The notes beneath the pieces are model-generated. The model searched no databases. It saw only the letters and a list, made by a program, of their open reading frames with translations, and was not told where the DNA came from. From the NCBI GenBank assembly GCA_038210985.1, contig JBBQWB010000015.1, positions 1-43,614 on the forward strand: DNA of 43,614 nt, read 5' to 3'. The stretch comes from JAQUGA01 sp038210985 (lineage in GTDB: Bacteria > Bacteroidota > Bacteroidia > Bacteroidales > WCHB1-69). The translations under genes were made by a program, and so were the position numbers. Of the stretch, positions 1 through 8,165 are shown in pieces. Every line of letters starts with the position of its first letter. Position 1 is the first letter of the stretch.

Positions 1-57
1 GTTGAAATCAAGAAAAAACATATGCGTCATTTTGAATACTAAATTCACAAATTCTTC

Positions 58-248
58 AGGCGTAGCACCGTTCTATCTGTAAAACAGTAGATCAAATATT
101 AAATGGAGGTGCGTAGCACCGTTCTATGGAATAAACCATAAAAAGATAGAAATATTAAAAAACACTTCTTATTTGATAGAGCGGTGCGATGCACCTTCTT
201 GTTTTTTCGATTACTTTGTTTCTACAAAGAGTACGGTGCGATGCACCT
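58..248. repeat. Cluster of four palindromic GGTGC-GCACC repeats, two per orientation
   Basis: Four copies of a motif of about 21 bp lie at about 58-76 (5'-truncated), 107-127, 176-196 and 227-248. The first two end in CGTAGCACCGTTCTAT. The last two read as the reverse complement, with a GGTGCGATGCACCT core. Each core is itself a 5-bp inverted repeat (GGTGC, 3-base spacer, GCACC), so copies could form small hairpins or pair with each other across about 100 bp. This looks like a REP-like intergenic repeat rather than CRISPR: the spacing is irregular, orientation alternates and the core is short. Confidence 0.7.
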
Positions 249-383
249 TTGCCTGGAAAGTTATTTTTTGTTGAGAATGTTTTTCAGTTGATTATCCGTT
301 TAAAACAAACAAAATAATTACCAATGTCATAATTTCATAACACCTTGACATACAAATATATATTGTAAATTTACTTAGATACT

Positions 384-416
384 CATTAAGCTCGGATTTG
401 TAATCCGAGCTTAATG
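384..416. repeat. Perfect 15-bp-stem hairpin, CTCGGATT/AATCCGAG repeat copy 1
   Basis: CATTAAGCTCGGATT at 384-398 is followed by the loop TGT and its exact reverse complement at 402-416. It lies 76 bases past the stop of the MltF-like gene and could act as a transcription end or RNA-stabilising structure, but no U-run follows on the minus strand. The core recurs at 449-467 and 39372-39390, so it is a dispersed genomic repeat rather than a gene-specific terminator. Confidence 0.75.
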
Positions 417-448
417 TAATACGAGCATTTTTTTGTTTATTCGGATTT

Positions 449-467
449 CTCAGATTACAAATCCGAG
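449..467. repeat. CTCGGATT/AATCCGAG repeat copy 2 (inverted, one mismatch)
   Basis: CTCAGATTACAAATCCGAG is the reverse complement of the copy-1 core with one change, leaving an A:C mismatch in the 8-bp stem. A further partial copy (TTCGGATTTC) precedes it at about 440. It is 25 bases after the stop codon of the minus-strand gene that ends at 492. Confidence 0.65.
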
Positions 468-491
468 GGAATAGTAAAAGAAAAAGAAATT

Positions 492-1874
492 TTATTTTTT
501 ATACACATTGCAATAATGAAGGTATCTGCCCCAAACATTATTTACATAAATTAATGTTTGTTTGCCAAAATGGTAACCACTTTTAACCTCTGGCATGTTA
601 TAATATTTAGGCATCGACTCCAACACCATGCATGAATCCACATTATGATCCCAAACATTTGGATTTTTGCCAACAACTTTAGCAATTACTCGTGCGTCGT
701 CAACATGTCCAATGCCTGCCCTAAAAGCGGCAATAATGAACTTCCAAAGTTGTTCCTTGTCCCTAACCTCTTTTTCGTATCGCTCTTCCATGTTGCGGAT
801 GAGTTTTGCTCCTTTCACAATTTGCTCATCGCCACTTAATCCTTGTTTAATGCCAAATTGTTCTGCAGTACTGGGCATAAATTGAAGTATTCCAAAACTT
901 CCCCCTTCACCAATTAATCCATCTTGAAATTTTGATTCTTGATAAATTATGGAGGCATATATTCGCCAATCCCAATGATATTTTTTGCTTACTTTTTGTA
1001 ATGTTTTATCGTAAATAGACAAATGTCGCTTATTTCGATTATTCATTGTACTCGTAAAACCAACCGATGAAAGATTAATCATGTAATATTTCTTGTATAG
1101 ATTTTTATATTCGGTTGTTTTAACATATTCTTTCAACCATGCATCTACACTGTCTTTTAAAATTTTGTTTTTTGGATGAAAAACCCAAGCTAAATTAAGT
1201 GTGTCTGAAAGTACAATGGAATAATCGATATTATCGTAATAGTTTGCATAAACTTTTGCTGCTTTTTCTTCACAAACAGTATAGTCGATTGTTTTATTCG
1301 AAACCAGTTCTATTAAATTTTCATTGCTATTGTCGTTTTTAAACGCAAAAATAGGTTTGAATTTTTGTTCAAAAAGAGCCGAATTAATATAATCAGAATA
1401 TGAACTTTGAGAGGTTACACAAATGGTTTTACCTTCAAAATCAATCATATTGTTCACCTGCAAACTATCATTTTCTTTTCGCTGAATAAGAACAATTCTC
1501 GACCTAGAATGGGGTTCGCTAAACAAAAAAAACAGTCTTCGCAGGGAAGTATTGGTAAAATTTCCAACCAATATTCTCGACTTTGAATTTATTAATGATT
1601 CAAAATCCTCAGCTGTATTACTTCTTGTTTCAATTTCGAGTGAAAGCCCCATGTGTTTGGCAAAGGCATTCAATAATTCCAACTGAAAACCCATTGGTTT
1701 ACCTTTATAAATATAGTAATCAATGCTGTTATAATTGAGTGTAACAGTAAGTGTTTTCGTTTTCATTAAGGAGTCGAAACACTCCTTGTCGTTATCCCCT
1801 TGTTTTATTTCAAAATGAGAGAAACATGAGGTAAAAAGGATAACTCCAATTATGTAAACAAACGATTTTTTCAT
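492..1874 (-). CDS. MltF-like membrane-bound lytic murein transglycosylase (SBP_bac_3 + SLT)
   Basis: A two-domain lipoprotein that should cleave the beta-1,4 bond between MurNAc and GlcNAc with 1,6-anhydro product formation. Residues 1-17 are a lipoprotein signal ending in LFTSC, with C17 the likely lipidated residue. Residues about 40-270 resemble a family 3 periplasmic solute-binding domain (GKPMGFQLELLNAFA, then NKTIDYTVCEE). Residues about 285-450 are an SLT goose-lysozyme fold with the catalytic glutamate in YQESKF (E313), followed by GGSFGILQFMPSTAEQFG. This is the MltF domain order, and 460 residues is normal for the family. It is a single-gene unit divergent from the Tim44-like gene, with a -7 promoter motif 16 bases upstream of the start. 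The regulatory role of the solute-binding domain in this protein is not known from sequence. Confidence 0.9.
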   Translation of the reverse strand: MKKSFVYIIGVILFTSCFSHFEIKQGDNDKECFDSLMKTKTLTVTLNYNSIDYYIYKGKPMGFQLELLNAFAKHMGLSLEIETRSNTAEDFESLINSKSRILVGNFTNTSLRRLFFLFSEPHSRSRIVLIQRKENDSLQVNNMIDFEGKTICVTSQSSYSDYINSALFEQKFKPIFAFKNDNSNENLIELVSNKTIDYTVCEEKAAKVYANYYDNIDYSIVLSDTLNLAWVFHPKNKILKDSVDAWLKEYVKTTEYKNLYKKYYMINLSSVGFTSTMNNRNKRHLSIYDKTLQKVSKKYHWDWRIYASIIYQESKFQDGLIGEGGSFGILQFMPSTAEQFGIKQGLSGDEQIVKGAKLIRNMEERYEKEVRDKEQLWKFIIAAFRAGIGHVDDARVIAKVVGKNPNVWDHNVDSCMVLESMPKYYNMPEVKSGYHFGKQTLIYVNNVWGRYLHYCNVYKK

Positions 1875-1889
1875 TTATAAATCAAACGG

Positions 1890-1897
1890 CAAAGATA
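1890..1897 (-). promoter_or_regulatory. Bacteroidota -7 element TATCTTTG for the MltF-like gene
   Basis: The minus strand reads TATCTTTG here, an exact fit to TAnnTTTG, 16 bases before the ATG at 1874. A clean -33 TTTG at standard spacing is not visible. A TTG lies about 15 bases upstream. Confidence 0.5.
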
Positions 1898-2000
1898 CGA
1901 TTTTTTGATAATCAACGCATTAAGAAAATTACAAATGAAATTATCTTAAACTAATAAATTATTTCTTAAAATTAAAATTATTTATAATTCACTTTTTTTA

Positions 2001-2008
2001 TACTTTTG
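2001..2008 (+). promoter_or_regulatory. Bacteroidota -7 element TACTTTTG for the Tim44/TerB gene
   Basis: TACTTTTG fits TAnnTTTG exactly and sits 14 bases before the ATG at 2023. A start site about 7 bases downstream would leave a very short leader for 2023 and a more ordinary one for the alternative ATG at 2038. Confidence 0.5.
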
Positions 2009-2022
2009 ATTTTAAGAAATTC

Positions 2023-3846
2023 ATGAAAACCTATAAAATGAGAAGATTTACTCTAAAAAACCGTCAAACGATTATTGCATTCGTTTTGGTATTATTTTTT
2101 GTTTCCTTATATTCGTTCACAGCTTTTGCTCGAGTAGGTGGTGGTGGTGGAGGTTCGCACGATGGAGGTGGAGGTGGAATTGGCGAGTTAGTTGGGATTT
2201 TAATATACGTTTTTATGTTAATTCCATTCCCTTGGAATTTTGTGGTAATCGCTATTTTATTAATACTTGCATGGTGGGGTGGTAAAAAACAAAAACAGCA
2301 ATCGGTTTTAAACCAATTGCCCAACAAAAATATGGACGAAAAGCAAAAAATGATTTCCGCATATATTCAAAAAACTCCAAATTTTAAACCCGAAGCATTT
2401 AAAGCAAAAGTAAAACAAGCTTTTACCGAAATTCAAGATGCATGGATGCAAAAAGATATGAAAAAAGTGCGAAAATACATATCCGATGGAATGTATCAAC
2501 GCTTAAATATCCAATTTAAAATGATGAATATTTTGGAGCAGACAAATACCATTGAAAATTTGGTTGTTAAAAATATTTTAATCGATAAAATTGAGTCGGA
2601 TGGTGCTTTTGACATTATTCATGTGGCAATTCATGCTTCCATAGTAGATAAATTTGTTAGTAAAAAACATTCATCTTTAAACTCTGGTGGGTCGGAAGAA
2701 TTTGTGGAATATTGGTCGTTTATTAAAAAGAAATCGGCAAAAGAATCAGATTTATTTGGCTCACAAAATTGTCCAAATTGTGGTGCTCAATTGCCCGAAA
2801 ATGCTGGTGATGTAAGTCAATGTCCATATTGTAAAACCATTACAAACTTAGGTGATTATGATTGGATTTTATCCGAAATTACACAAGCCGATGATTATAT
2901 TGGTAGCTATTCAAAAGTTTCAAAAGAATCTTCGTTTGCACAAAAAATCAATGAATTGTGTAAATCAAATCCTGACTTTTCGATTCAAAACATCGAAGAC
3001 AAGGCAAGCAATGGTTACTTACAAATATTAACTGCTCAGGCACTTAATCAACCATCTATTATGAGGCGTTTTGTGTCGGATGAATTATACGACAGATTAA
3101 GCCAGAATAATTCGGGCGATGTAGTTTACAACCGTATTTACTTAAACGATGTAACCCTAATTGGTGCAAGTCAGCAGGATAATAAAAACACTCTTTCGGT
3201 TGCTGTAAAATCGACTTATCAAAGAGTTTCGCTAAAAGATGGAAAGATGAATATATTAGATCCCATTTTAGTTACAAAAACCGAAACTGTTTTAATGAGC
3301 CGAGATGTAAACGCATTGGAATCAAAGGGCTCGCTTTATGCACACGTATGTCCGGTTTGTGCAGGTCCACTTAAAGATACTACCGATATTAAGTGTCAAT
3401 ATTGCGGAAGCGAGCTTAACAGCACAAAAACCGAATGGATTATTACGGATGTTTTGGCTTCATCGGATTATAAAAACTATTACCAAGAAAACAAAGCCGA
3501 TTTTGTAGCAGGTGTGGATATCGACAAACTAGACAGTTTATTTGATGTACGCGACTTTGCATTCAACAATATGCTGGTAGTAATGGCTGCGGATGGAAAA
3601 TTTGAACAAACAGAAGTAGAAATGGCTCAAAAAATGGCTAAGAAATTTGGTTATAGCGTGGATAAAATACAGCCAATGTTTGACATGGCAAAAAGCCAAA
3701 GTTTAACTATTCGTATGCCTGATGATCAAAAGAAACAACAAAAAATATTCAAGATGATGGAAAAAGCAGCTTCAGTTGATAGAGTTGTTTCGCCCGAAGA
3801 AAAAACATTGCTGGATGCGGTAAAACAACAATATGGTATTCAATAA
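2023..3846 (+). CDS. Membrane-anchored double Tim44-like / zinc-ribbon / TerB protein
   Basis: 607 residues, function unknown. N-terminal signal-anchor (about 15-37), then a glycine-rich linker with runs of five and six G, a second membrane segment (about 56-88) and a soluble part. Residues about 110-290 and about 305-480 look like two Tim44-like modules. Each carries an inserted CxxC-CxxC zinc ribbon just before a closing (D/E)WI(L/I) strand: C250, C253, C267, C270 in the first and C443, C446, C458, C461 in the second. Residues about 505-607 are TerB-like (AADGKFEQTEVEMAQ), a helical fold with acidic metal-binding positions. Tim44-like modules bind membranes and unfolded chains in known families, so a membrane-surface scaffold role is inferred only. 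An ATG at 2038 (MRRFTLKN) is an alternative start. The gene stands alone on its strand. Confidence 0.85.
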   Translation: MKTYKMRRFTLKNRQTIIAFVLVLFFVSLYSFTAFARVGGGGGGSHDGGGGGIGELVGILIYVFMLIPFPWNFVVIAILLILAWWGGKKQKQQSVLNQLPNKNMDEKQKMISAYIQKTPNFKPEAFKAKVKQAFTEIQDAWMQKDMKKVRKYISDGMYQRLNIQFKMMNILEQTNTIENLVVKNILIDKIESDGAFDIIHVAIHASIVDKFVSKKHSSLNSGGSEEFVEYWSFIKKKSAKESDLFGSQNCPNCGAQLPENAGDVSQCPYCKTITNLGDYDWILSEITQADDYIGSYSKVSKESSFAQKINELCKSNPDFSIQNIEDKASNGYLQILTAQALNQPSIMRRFVSDELYDRLSQNNSGDVVYNRIYLNDVTLIGASQQDNKNTLSVAVKSTYQRVSLKDGKMNILDPILVTKTETVLMSRDVNALESKGSLYAHVCPVCAGPLKDTTDIKCQYCGSELNSTKTEWIITDVLASSDYKNYYQENKADFVAGVDIDKLDSLFDVRDFAFNNMLVVMAADGKFEQTEVEMAQKMAKKFGYSVDKIQPMFDMAKSQSLTIRMPDDQKKQQKIFKMMEKAASVDRVVSPEEKTLLDAVKQQYGIQ

Positions 3847-3948
3847 ATATTGCTTGCAAGAAAACTCCGATAACTGCTTTATGTAAATTATGAAAACAGT
3901 TACATTAGCAAATACTGAGTTTTTTTTGCATACCTAAAATAGAATAAA

Positions 3949-4839
3949 ATGAAAAAACTGACCTTAATTTTATTTTTCGTTCCCATTTTTTGGCTTTGTA
4001 ATGGACAATCGGAAATAGCAATTAAAAACGACAAAGCAGATAGCTTGCTTAAGGTTGAAAATTACTTAGAATCATATACTATTTTGAAGGAAATATATCC
4101 TAAAATCTCTAAAAAAGATCCTATTTACAGCACCGTGCTTTGGAATTTAGGCGTTTCATCAACTGCACTTGAGTATAGTTATCGATTTTCAGAAAAATAT
4201 GACACAGCATTGGTTTATGCAATGGAAGCTCTAAAATTTATCGAAACAGGTATTCCAATATTTGGAGAAAAATTTGCAGTTCGAAAATATTGGATGCATA
4301 AAAACCTCTTAGTTTCGTATTTTGAACTAAAAAACCTAAAGAAATTTGAGGAGGAAAAGAGTTTTTTATATAAATCTTATGCTGCAAAGAAACTGCCCGA
4401 AGGAATTGACGAATATTTTAATTTTTCGTACTTTAAATGGAAAGATAAAAACATTTGGGGTTACGAATGGTTTTTGGAACTACCCGATGATAGATGGTCG
4501 TCTAGTTTTACAAAAATTGTGTACTATGTTTACAGCACAAACGAAGATGGAGGAGACAAAGATCAGCTTTTTCGATTTCATGTTTTAATGTTTCATCAAA
4601 GTAAAAAAGATGCAAAATTTGACTACATTTTAGAGCGACAAATGGAAGTTGACGATAACCTTGTGAGTGGTTCATACTATAGTTATCTTTACAGTAAAAA
4701 AATAGATTATGTGAAACTAAAAAAAGACATAATCGAAATTTTAAAAAAGGATATTCAACCCGATTCAAAAAGGGTAATGAAAAACAAGTTAACTTTGCCT
4801 ACTGAAAAAACATCACCCATCCATCAAAAAACAATATGA
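3949..4839 (+). CDS. Secreted protein of unknown function with helical repeat-like N-half
   Basis: 296 residues with a Sec signal peptide (MKKLTLILFFVPIFWLCNG, cleavage around residue 19). Residues about 25-150 look like short paired helices (KADSLLKVENYLESYTILKE, then DTALVYAMEALKFIE), suggestive of TPR-like repeats but too divergent for a firm call. The C-terminal half is rich in aromatic and charged residues and ends in a lysine-rich tail. I do not recognise the family. Its stop overlaps the next start by four bases (ATGA), so the two genes are translationally coupled. Confidence 0.75.
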   Translation: MKKLTLILFFVPIFWLCNGQSEIAIKNDKADSLLKVENYLESYTILKEIYPKISKKDPIYSTVLWNLGVSSTALEYSYRFSEKYDTALVYAMEALKFIETGIPIFGEKFAVRKYWMHKNLLVSYFELKNLKKFEEEKSFLYKSYAAKKLPEGIDEYFNFSYFKWKDKNIWGYEWFLELPDDRWSSSFTKIVYYVYSTNEDGGDKDQLFRFHVLMFHQSKKDAKFDYILERQMEVDDNLVSGSYYSYLYSKKIDYVKLKKDIIEILKKDIQPDSKRVMKNKLTLPTEKTSPIHQKTI

Positions 4840-5312
4840 AAAAGATATTATTATTCCTCTTTATCGCTTACTTTTCATTATCTTCTTATTGTCAAAAAAC
4901 TGATTTTAAATACCACATCGACTCGGTTCTAATTTCGAGCAAGGTTGAGTTTTTTATTTACGATGGTCTATACGACACCGAAGAAAATATAAAAGAACCA
5001 TCCATCAAATTTATTCTCACTATAAAAAATTTGGGTGTTAAGCCAATCCCGAATTTAGGCGTTTCAAATCGTTCACAATATGTAAATTTGTATATTAACG
5101 ACAGCATTAACAATCCTATTTCATTATATAATGGAAAAGAATCTTCAGGCAATCATCTATTAAATAAAGGAGCTAAGGACACTTATACCTGGTGGGTTTT
5201 TGAAAACTCAGCTTATTCAAACACATTTACCGTTCAATGGAAATACTTGGACTTATTTTCGGAAAAATTTAAAATTAACGTATCCCAAAAAACCATTAAG
5301 TTGGTTAAATGA
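4836..5312 (+). CDS. Small secreted beta-rich protein of unknown function
   Basis: 158 residues with a signal peptide (MKKILLFLFIAYFSLSSYC, mature protein from about residue 20). The mature part alternates hydrophobic and polar residues in strands (IKFILTIKNLGVKPIPNLGV, then NTFTVQWKYLD), the look of an immunoglobulin-like beta-sandwich. No catalytic motif is visible. It overlaps the preceding gene by four bases and probably shares its transcript and compartment. It ends 24 bases before the convergent recJ stop. Confidence 0.75.
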   Translation: MKKILLFLFIAYFSLSSYCQKTDFKYHIDSVLISSKVEFFIYDGLYDTEENIKEPSIKFILTIKNLGVKPIPNLGVSNRSQYVNLYINDSINNPISLYNGKESSGNHLLNKGAKDTYTWWVFENSAYSNTFTVQWKYLDLFSEKFKINVSQKTIKLVK

Positions 5313-5336
5313 TTTGAATATTTCTAAACCATTGAA

Positions 5337-7118
5337 TTATAACTGCTGTTTTTTTTCACGAATTTCAATATCCCTAATATTTAATTGAAGGGAAGTATTT
5401 TTGTTCCAAACATTTTCTTCAATGTGGTAACAAATATTAAATCGCTTTGAGTCGGTTACGTTTTCGAAAAAACCACCCATTCCAAAAGCAATTGCAGGAA
5501 TTGGATAGCTTGTCATTTTTGAATGTACAATCGATAATTTTAAATGTTTTATGTCATTGTTTCCCATAACACGAGCTTGACCATCGTCATACACACCATT
5601 TGTTGCAAAAACAGGATTCATATTACCTGGACCAAATGGTGCAAAATATTTAAGTTTATCAAAAAAATCTTTATTTATATCCGACAATTTTAGCTCACTA
5701 TCAATTTCGATTTCTGGGAAAGTTGACTTTTCGGTGATAGTAGTACTAACAACCTCCTCGAACGTTTCGCTAAAGTGAAATAGATTTTCGGGTAAAAGCG
5801 AAAGCCCAGCTGCATATTTATGACCACCAAAATGCTCTAATAAGTGAGAACATTTTTCAATGGCATCGTAAATGTCGAAGTCTTTAACCGAACGAGCCGA
5901 ACCAGTTATCAATCCGTTTGATTCAGTTAACACAATGGTAGGTCGATAATATTGTTCAACTAAACGAGATGCAACAATACCTATTACGCCCTTATGCCAA
6001 TCGGGATTATAAACAACCATCGACAGTTTAGAGGAACAGCTTTTATCTTTTTTTATTTGTTCGTTTGCTTCTTCAAAAGTTTCTTTGTCTTTAACTTTTC
6101 TGTCTTCGTTATATTGTTTAATTTTTGCACCAATACTAAAAGTAGAATCAAGTGATTCGGAAATAAGAAGTTTAACCGAGTTTCTTCCAGTATCCATTCG
6201 CCCAGCAGCATTAATTCGGGGACCCACCGTAAAAACCAAATCACTTATGGTAATTTCTTTATTAAAAATCGAATGATAAGGAGGTTCTGATGTTTCGTTT
6301 TTTTTGAGTGTGATATTTTGTAGAATGGTAGCTTCAATACCAGGTCGAGGATGTTCGTTTATTATTTTTAATCCATAATATGCTAAAATTCTATTCTCAT
6401 CTACAATTGGAACAATATCGGAAGCAATGCTAATAACTACCAAGTCTAAATATTTAACAATCTCTTTAAACGGTATTTCTTTGCTTATTGCATATGCTTG
6501 AATAAGTTTAAAGCCAACTCCACAGCCCGAAAGTTCTTTAAATGGATATTTACAATCTTCGCGTTTAGGGTCTAATACCGCACAAGCATCGGGCAGTGTT
6601 TCACCTGGTCGATGATGGTCGCATATTATTACGTCGATATTATAGGTATTTGCTAAACTAATTTGCTCATGACCTTTTATGCCACAATCCAACGCTATAA
6701 TTAATTTGAATTTTTGTTCCTTTGCGTATTCAATTCCTTGAACGGAAATTCCATAACCTTCTGTATATCTATCTGGTACGTAATATTCAATATTTGGATT
6801 ATACGTTTTTAAAAAAGAGTAAACCAATGCAACGGCAGATGTTCCATCCACGTCGTAATCGCCATAAACTAAAATCTTTTCTGAATTATCAACTGCTTTT
6901 GCTACACGAACAACCGCTTTATCCATATCCTTCATCAAAAATGGATCATAAAGTGATTTAAGTTGAGGCTTAAAAAATTCAAGTGATTTTTCCTTTGTAT
7001 TAACACCTCGTTGCAATAATAAACGAGTTAATACAGGATGCAAATTATTCAATTGATTAGATAATTCTTCTATTTTATTATTGTCTTGTTGATCTATTAC
7101 GACCCAACGCTTTTTCAT
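5337..7118 (-). CDS. recJ: Single-stranded-DNA-specific exonuclease RecJ
   Basis: A 5'-to-3' single-strand exonuclease of recombinational and mismatch repair, cytoplasmic. The DHH phosphoesterase motifs are complete: DYDVDG (residues 87-92), the DCGIKG metal-site aspartate, ICDHHRPG, and INAAGRMDTGR. The DHHA1 substrate domain carries GGHKYAAG, and an OB-like C-terminal region follows (APFGPGNMNPVF). A length of 593 residues is standard. The start MKKRWVVIDQQ is the only reasonable one. It is monocistronic and convergent with the small secreted pair. The minus strand just upstream reads TAATTTTA, one base off the TAnnTTTG element. Confidence 0.95.
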   Translation of the reverse strand: MKKRWVVIDQQDNNKIEELSNQLNNLHPVLTRLLLQRGVNTKEKSLEFFKPQLKSLYDPFLMKDMDKAVVRVAKAVDNSEKILVYGDYDVDGTSAVALVYSFLKTYNPNIEYYVPDRYTEGYGISVQGIEYAKEQKFKLIIALDCGIKGHEQISLANTYNIDVIICDHHRPGETLPDACAVLDPKREDCKYPFKELSGCGVGFKLIQAYAISKEIPFKEIVKYLDLVVISIASDIVPIVDENRILAYYGLKIINEHPRPGIEATILQNITLKKNETSEPPYHSIFNKEITISDLVFTVGPRINAAGRMDTGRNSVKLLISESLDSTFSIGAKIKQYNEDRKVKDKETFEEANEQIKKDKSCSSKLSMVVYNPDWHKGVIGIVASRLVEQYYRPTIVLTESNGLITGSARSVKDFDIYDAIEKCSHLLEHFGGHKYAAGLSLLPENLFHFSETFEEVVSTTITEKSTFPEIEIDSELKLSDINKDFFDKLKYFAPFGPGNMNPVFATNGVYDDGQARVMGNNDIKHLKLSIVHSKMTSYPIPAIAFGMGGFFENVTDSKRFNICYHIEENVWNKNTSLQLNIRDIEIREKKQQL

Positions 7119-7219
7119 TTTTGCCTTTTACTAATTGTAAAATTAGGTTTTTTTTTATGTGTTTTAGTTTATTACTCTGTTTTTAACACTTTAAAAAATG
7201 ATTTTTTTCCGAATCAATT

Positions 7220-8161
7220 TTATGTTAATGACTTAGAGAAAATCTCATAAATCCAATTTAACAAATCGTTATACACTTCTTCTTTGTTAATTTCATTAAT
7301 TATTTCGTGGCGAGCCTCTTTATAAATTTTTACTTGAACTCTTTTTATGCCTTGATTTAAAAACATCTGATTAACTTCCTCCACTCCTTTTCCAAAATTT
7401 CCAACAGGATCTTCGGAACCAAATGCAAGTAAAATTGGCAAAGATTTATTCATTTTTTCAACATTTTCAATTTCATGAATAAAATCGAGCCCATTTATTA
7501 AATCAATAAAAAACGAATTAGGGCAAACAAAGCCACACAAAGGATCTTCGATATACTTTTTAACTACGCTTTCATCGCGCGATAAAAAATCGAATTTTGT
7601 TTTTTTATTTTTATACGTTTTATTGTACGAACCAAAGGTTAAATAATTTAGCAAATAACTTGGCGAAGTTGCTTTAAACAATGCTTTTTGAATATATGCA
7701 ATGCTTTTACCAATACCCAAAATTTTACCTGGATGAAATCCTGTACCCGACAAAATTAGAGCATCTAGTTCTTTGGGATATTTTATGGCAAATGTACGAG
7801 CTAAAAACGACCCCATGCTGTGACCCAGCATAATATAGGGAATTGTGGGATATTTCTCTTTAATCGATTCTTCAATTGTTTTTAAGTCTTTTACAACGTA
7901 ATTCCATCCATCCGAAATTTCAAAAAAACCAAGTTTTCCATCGGTTTGAGTAAAGCCATGTCCACGATGGTCGTTTGCAAAAACAGTAATTCCATTCGAA
8001 CACAAAAATCTAGCAAAATGATCATATCTATCTGCATATTCTGCCATTCCATGCACAATATGAACCACAAACAGAGGCTCTTTTTCATCGTCAAACCAAT
8101 GAATTAGATGATTGTTTTTACCATCAAACGTTTTTATGTAATCGGATTTTTTTCGTATCAT
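7220..8161 (-). CDS. Alpha/beta hydrolase, monoacylglycerol-lipase/lysophospholipase type
   Basis: I place the start at 8161 (MIRKKSDYIKTFDG), four bases after the stop of the histidine kinase gene. The frame runs further upstream, but those codons overlap the kinase C-terminus and add no family sequence. The protein is 313 residues, of serine hydrolase fold: oxyanion segment VHGMAEYADRYDHFA, nucleophile elbow GHSMGSF (S115), acid in FGSEDPVG and histidine in EARHEIINE. These match the Hydrolase_4 family, which includes monoglyceride lipases and lysophospholipase L2. There is no signal peptide. It is probably co-transcribed with the upstream histidine kinase. The substrate cannot be read from sequence. 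Confidence 0.88.
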   Translation of the reverse strand: MIRKKSDYIKTFDGKNNHLIHWFDDEKEPLFVVHIVHGMAEYADRYDHFARFLCSNGITVFANDHRGHGFTQTDGKLGFFEISDGWNYVVKDLKTIEESIKEKYPTIPYIMLGHSMGSFLARTFAIKYPKELDALILSGTGFHPGKILGIGKSIAYIQKALFKATSPSYLLNYLTFGSYNKTYKNKKTKFDFLSRDESVVKKYIEDPLCGFVCPNSFFIDLINGLDFIHEIENVEKMNKSLPILLAFGSEDPVGNFGKGVEEVNQMFLNQGIKRVQVKIYKEARHEIINEINKEEVYNDLLNWIYEIFSKSLT

Positions 8162-8165
8162 AATA

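Larger units (their letters stand above)
1..491. other. Non-coding, repeat-bearing intergenic region at the left edge
   Basis: No open reading frame with coding character lies here. The stretch downstream of the MltF-like gene (which ends at 492 on the minus strand) is filled with two families of short palindromic repeats, listed separately: a GGTGC/GCACC family at 58-248 and a CTCGGATT/AATCCGAG family at 384-467. Between them, 249-383 is plain AT-rich sequence in which I see nothing. The left boundary of the region is outside the window. Confidence 0.7.

Noticed and set aside
58..248. Clustered repeats resembling a short CRISPR array
   Set aside because: Units alternate in orientation, spacers vary widely in length, and there are no cas genes. 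A palindromic REP-like family fits better.
645..885. Plus-strand open frames opposite the MltF-like gene
   Set aside because: They are antisense to a gene with full catalytic motifs and have no recognisable product or promoter.
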